A DNA stretch of 41,647 nucleotides, taken from positions 1-41,647 of the forward strand of contig CAKTIN010000007.1 of the NCBI GenBank assembly GCA_934565775.1. Direction: 5' to 3'. A model generated the notes under the pieces. It saw only the letters and a program-made list of their open reading frames with translations. It did not search any database and had not been told where the DNA came from. This DNA comes from an uncultured Oscillospiraceae bacterium (GTDB taxonomy: Bacteria; Bacillota; Clostridia; Oscillospirales; Oscillospiraceae). The position numbers and the translations under genes were made by a program. Positions 39,524 through 41,647 of the stretch are shown here, piece after piece (positions within the stretch are counted from its first letter, which is position 1; every line of letters begins with the position of its first letter).

Positions 39524-40762
39524 TTGATCCATTTCCGTTTTTCCCGCAGAGCCCTGGCCTGCCTGTGCGCTCTGGTCCTGTGCCTGGGGGCGCTGCCCCT
39601 GGGAGTTTTGGCCGAGGAGCCCGAGGTCCGCTACGGGCAGAGCTACTGCTTCTCCCCCGCCGACTTTCAGGCCGGCTCCGAGGAGCCCGTCACCGGCGTA
39701 TTCATCACCGGCGTGCCTGCCGCCAGCCTGGGGCAGATCGTCCTGGGGGACCGAGTCATCCGCCAGGGAGACGTGCTCACCGCCCAGCAGGTGAGCGCCA
39801 TGGTGTTCCAGCCGGCCAGCCGGGAGACCGCCCAGGCCAGCATTACCTTTATGCCTATCTTTGAGCACAGCGTGGAAAAAGAGGCCACCATGACCATCGC
39901 CATCCGAGGCGGGGACAAGACGCCCCCGGAGGTGGAGGACGTCAAGCTGGAAACCTATAAAAATCTCCCCCGGGAGGGGGCGCTGACCGCCGCCGATCCC
40001 GAGGGAAGCGCCGTCACCTTTACCATCGTCCGCCAGCCGAAGCGGGGAGAGCTGTCCATGAACGCAGACGGGACCTTCACCTATACCCCCAAGAAGAATA
40101 AGGTGGGCAAGGACAGCTTCACCTTCACCGCCGCGGATGAGGCAGGAAACGTCTCCCGGGAGGGGACGGTGTCCATTGAGATTCTGAAGCCCCTGGATAA
40201 CGCCGCCTATCGGGATATGGCCCAGTCCACCCACCAGTTTGAGGCGCTGTGGATGAAGAATACCGGGCTCTTCTCCGGGAACGAGATTGCCGGGGAGCGA
40301 TGCTTCCAGCCCGAGGCCCCGGTCACCCGGGGTGAATTTCTGGCCATGGCCATGAAGCTGCTGGAGCTGCCCGTGGACCCCGCCGCCTATACGGCGGGCT
40401 TCGCCGACGAGGACCAGGCGGCAGACTGGCTGAAGCCCTATCTCTCCGCCGCCCTCCGGGCCGGGCTGATCTCCGGAGAGACCCAGGACGACCGGCTGGT
40501 ATTCCGCCCCAATGACGCCATTACCCAGGCAGAGGCGGCCGTTCTGCTCCAGAGCGCCCTGGATCTGCCCGCATCGGAGGCGGAGGTCTCCCAGGAGGTG
40601 CCCGCCTGGGCCCAGGAGGCTGCGGAGGCCCTGTCCGCCGGAGGCGTGAGCCTGGATTGCAGCAATACGCCCCTGACCCGGGAGGCGGCGGCTGTGGTCC
40701 TGTATCAGGTCAGCGGCCTTATGAATGCCGCGCCGGGCCTTGCGGCGCACAAGGTGAGCTAA
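39524..40762 (+). CDS. Secreted cadherin-like (tandem-95) SLH-domain surface protein (TTG start)
   Basis: The product is 412 aa. A signal peptide (basic FRFSRRA, then hydrophobic core, cleavage after residue 30 at VLA/EE) is followed by a small N-terminal domain (about 31-140), one cadherin-like repeat (about 145-235, with VTFTIVRQPKRGELSM, NADGTFTYTP and DSFTFTAADEAGNVS) and three SLH-like segments to the end (YRDMAQSTHQFEALWM; RFADEDQ-like GFADEDQAADWLKPYL; VPAWAQEAAEALSAGG). SLH modules bind pyruvylated wall polymers. TTG at 39524 is chosen because AAGGAGG lies 8 nt before it; a TTG at 39449 lies upstream of the likely -10 box. Function beyond surface attachment is unknown. Confidence 0.85.
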   Translation: MIHFRFSRRALACLCALVLCLGALPLGVLAEEPEVRYGQSYCFSPADFQAGSEEPVTGVFITGVPAASLGQIVLGDRVIRQGDVLTAQQVSAMVFQPASRETAQASITFMPIFEHSVEKEATMTIAIRGGDKTPPEVEDVKLETYKNLPREGALTAADPEGSAVTFTIVRQPKRGELSMNADGTFTYTPKKNKVGKDSFTFTAADEAGNVSREGTVSIEILKPLDNAAYRDMAQSTHQFEALWMKNTGLFSGNEIAGERCFQPEAPVTRGEFLAMAMKLLELPVDPAAYTAGFADEDQAADWLKPYLSAALRAGLISGETQDDRLVFRPNDAITQAEAAVLLQSALDLPASEAEVSQEVPAWAQEAAEALSAGGVSLDCSNTPLTREAAAVVLYQVSGLMNAAPGLAAHKVS

Positions 40763-40765
40763 GCA

Positions 40766-40808
40766 AAGTCCCCGGCGGTTCAATTTTGAACCACCGGGGA
40801 CTTGTTTT
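40766..40808. terminator. Bidirectional terminator after the SLH gene
   Basis: AAGTCCCCGGCGGTTCAA (40766-40783) pairs with the matching arm at 40786-40803 (one C/A mismatch), followed by GTTTTACTTTTT on the plus strand. The minus side gives TTTGCTTAG. It lies 3 bp past the SLH gene stop and adjoins the antiporter stop. Confidence 0.8.
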
Positions 40809-41647
40809 ACTTTTTCGCTGCCTCAGCCAATTTCTGCTGGCGGCGATTTTTGGTTTCCTCGCTCATGGGCTGAATGTCTCCCGCGGCAGTCAGCGCCAGC
40901 TTGGTCAGCATGGGGCCGACCAGCTCATAGATCAGGATCGCAAACAGGGTGATGTTCCGAATCAGATCTCCCTCCGGCCCCAGCTCCTTGGCCGTCACGC
41001 ACATACCAAGCGCCACACCGGCCTGGGGCAGCAGGGTAATGCCCAGATACTTGCTGATGGTGGGGCTGCACTTCATCAGCTTAGCGCTGAAGAAGGCGCC
41101 CAGATACTTCCCTGCGGACCGGGACAGGATGTAGATCATGCCGATCAGCACGATGATGCCCCGGGAGAATACGCCCAGCTCCAGCTCCGCGCCGGAGATC
41201 ACGAAGAACGCCGCATACAGGGGGCTGGTCCACCGGTCCGCCTTGCCCATGATCTCCTCGGACAGGGGGCACAGATTGCAGAATACCGTGCCCAGCATCA
41301 TGCACACCAGCAGCGACGAGAAGCCGATAGTGAGTCGGCCCACGGGAATCTCCAGCTTTGCCAGGGCGGCGGTCAGGAACACGAAGGCAATGGTCATATT
41401 CAGGCGGTTGGTGTTGGAGTTGAACAGCTTCTCAATCTGCGTCAGCACCCAGCCCAGGATCGCGCCCAGGCCCAGGGAGCATACGATCTCCAGCAGGGGC
41501 TCCAGAAGGATGGACACCGCGTCAAAGCTCCCGGCGTTCATAGCCTTGGCAATGCCGAAGCTCACGGCGAATACCACCAGGCCCACGGCGTCATCCAGGG
41601 CCACGATGGGCAGCAGCAGGTCCACCAGGGGGCCCTTGGCCTTATAC
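40807..41647 (-). CDS. Cation:proton antiporter (CPA family), 5' end outside window
   Basis: The last 280 codons are present; the frame is open to the right edge (YKAKGPLVDLLL precedes a GTG at 41625 that is not the start). The sequence is largely membrane helices. PIVALDDAVGLVVFAVSFG holds the paired acidic residues (DD) of the ion-binding site in Na+/H+ exchangers, and TLLPQAGVALGMCV resembles the helix 10 region of KefB/NhaP-like proteins. No C-terminal TrkA-N domain is present; it ends in a short Lys/Arg/Gln-rich tail. It would exchange Na+ or K+ for H+. The full-length protein is needed to place it in CPA1 or CPA2. Confidence 0.88.
   Translation of the reverse strand, partial: YKAKGPLVDLLLPIVALDDAVGLVVFAVSFGIAKAMNAGSFDAVSILLEPLLEIVCSLGLGAILGWVLTQIEKLFNSNTNRLNMTIAFVFLTAALAKLEIPVGRLTIGFSSLLVCMMLGTVFCNLCPLSEEIMGKADRWTSPLYAAFFVISGAELELGVFSRGIIVLIGMIYILSRSAGKYLGAFFSAKLMKCSPTISKYLGITLLPQAGVALGMCVTAKELGPEGDLIRNITLFAILIYELVGPMLTKLALTAAGDIQPMSEETKNRRQQKLAEAAKK

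Noticed and set aside
36709..39864. Plus-strand open frame of 1051 codons
   Set aside because: It is antisense to the pyrophosphatase and asparaginase genes, is His/Gly/Pro-rich as expected from the reverse of GC-rich coding DNA, and has no ribosome site or domain.
1..41647. CRISPR arrays, prophage, transposases, rRNA or tRNA genes
   Set aside because: None was seen by eye in any intergenic gap; the three gaps over 300 bp are explained as riboswitch leader, 3' region with terminator, and repeat element.

Overview
The window is about 41.6 kb of GC-rich, almost fully coding chromosomal DNA from an anaerobic Firmicute. It most likely belongs to class Clostridia, family Oscillospiraceae (Flavonifractor/Oscillibacter/Dysosmobacter-like). 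This rests on the conserved gmk-rpoZ-priA-def-fmt-rsmB-rlmN-prpC-prkC-rsgA block, a SpoIVFB-type sporulation protease, a CdaA/CdaR c-di-AMP pair, an SLH surface protein, consensus sigma-A promoters, and an Hdr/Flx electron-transfer cluster typical of strict anaerobes. The family assignment is inference. No rRNA, tRNA, CRISPR array, prophage or insertion sequence was seen.

Positions 1-8729 (minus strand) hold the most unusual region. A full-consensus promoter (TTGACA-17-TATAAT) drives a leader containing a cobalamin riboswitch and a rho-independent terminator. It is followed by a tight operon: fumC, hdrB, hdrC, hdrA, flxD (mvhD), flxC, flxB, flxA, and an SdhB/FrdB-like 2Fe-2S/4Fe-4S protein that runs off the left edge. 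The FlxABCD-HdrABC set is a known family of NADH-oxidising complexes that are proposed to bifurcate electrons. Here its genes sit between a fumarase and a fumarate-reductase-like iron-sulfur subunit, all under apparent B12 control. I infer a B12-repressed, soluble, NADH-linked route from malate via fumarate to succinate.

Positions 8773-9801 (plus strand) carry two small unknown genes behind a good promoter, divergent from the fumC operon. Positions 9825-10912 encode a sigma/putative anti-sigma pair. From 11051 to 15502 (plus strand) come a very short SpoIVFA-like membrane protein, SpoIVFB, a B12-binding-domain radical SAM protein (TIGR03960) with its DUF2344 partner, and rsmE. Two non-coding stretches lie here. 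One (14452-14770) is a structured 3' region ending in a strong terminator. The other (15503-15965) is bounded by near-identical direct repeats and contains a long hairpin.

From 15966 to 33589 (mostly minus strand) there is a two-component system with a many-membrane-segment histidine kinase, then prpC-prkC-rsgA (Ser/Thr phosphatase, PASTA kinase, ribosome GTPase). Upstream of these is one near-gapless run of twelve genes, cdaA-cdaR-rseC-yicC-remA-gmk-rpoZ-priA-def-fmt-rsmB-rlmN. It joins c-di-AMP synthesis to nucleotide, replication-restart, translation-initiation and rRNA-modification functions.

From 33607 to the right edge are tsaE-tsaB-upp, a RodA/FtsW protein divergent from tsaE, an asparaginase/CBS-pyrophosphatase pair, a secreted cadherin-like/SLH protein, and a cation:proton antiporter cut by the right edge.
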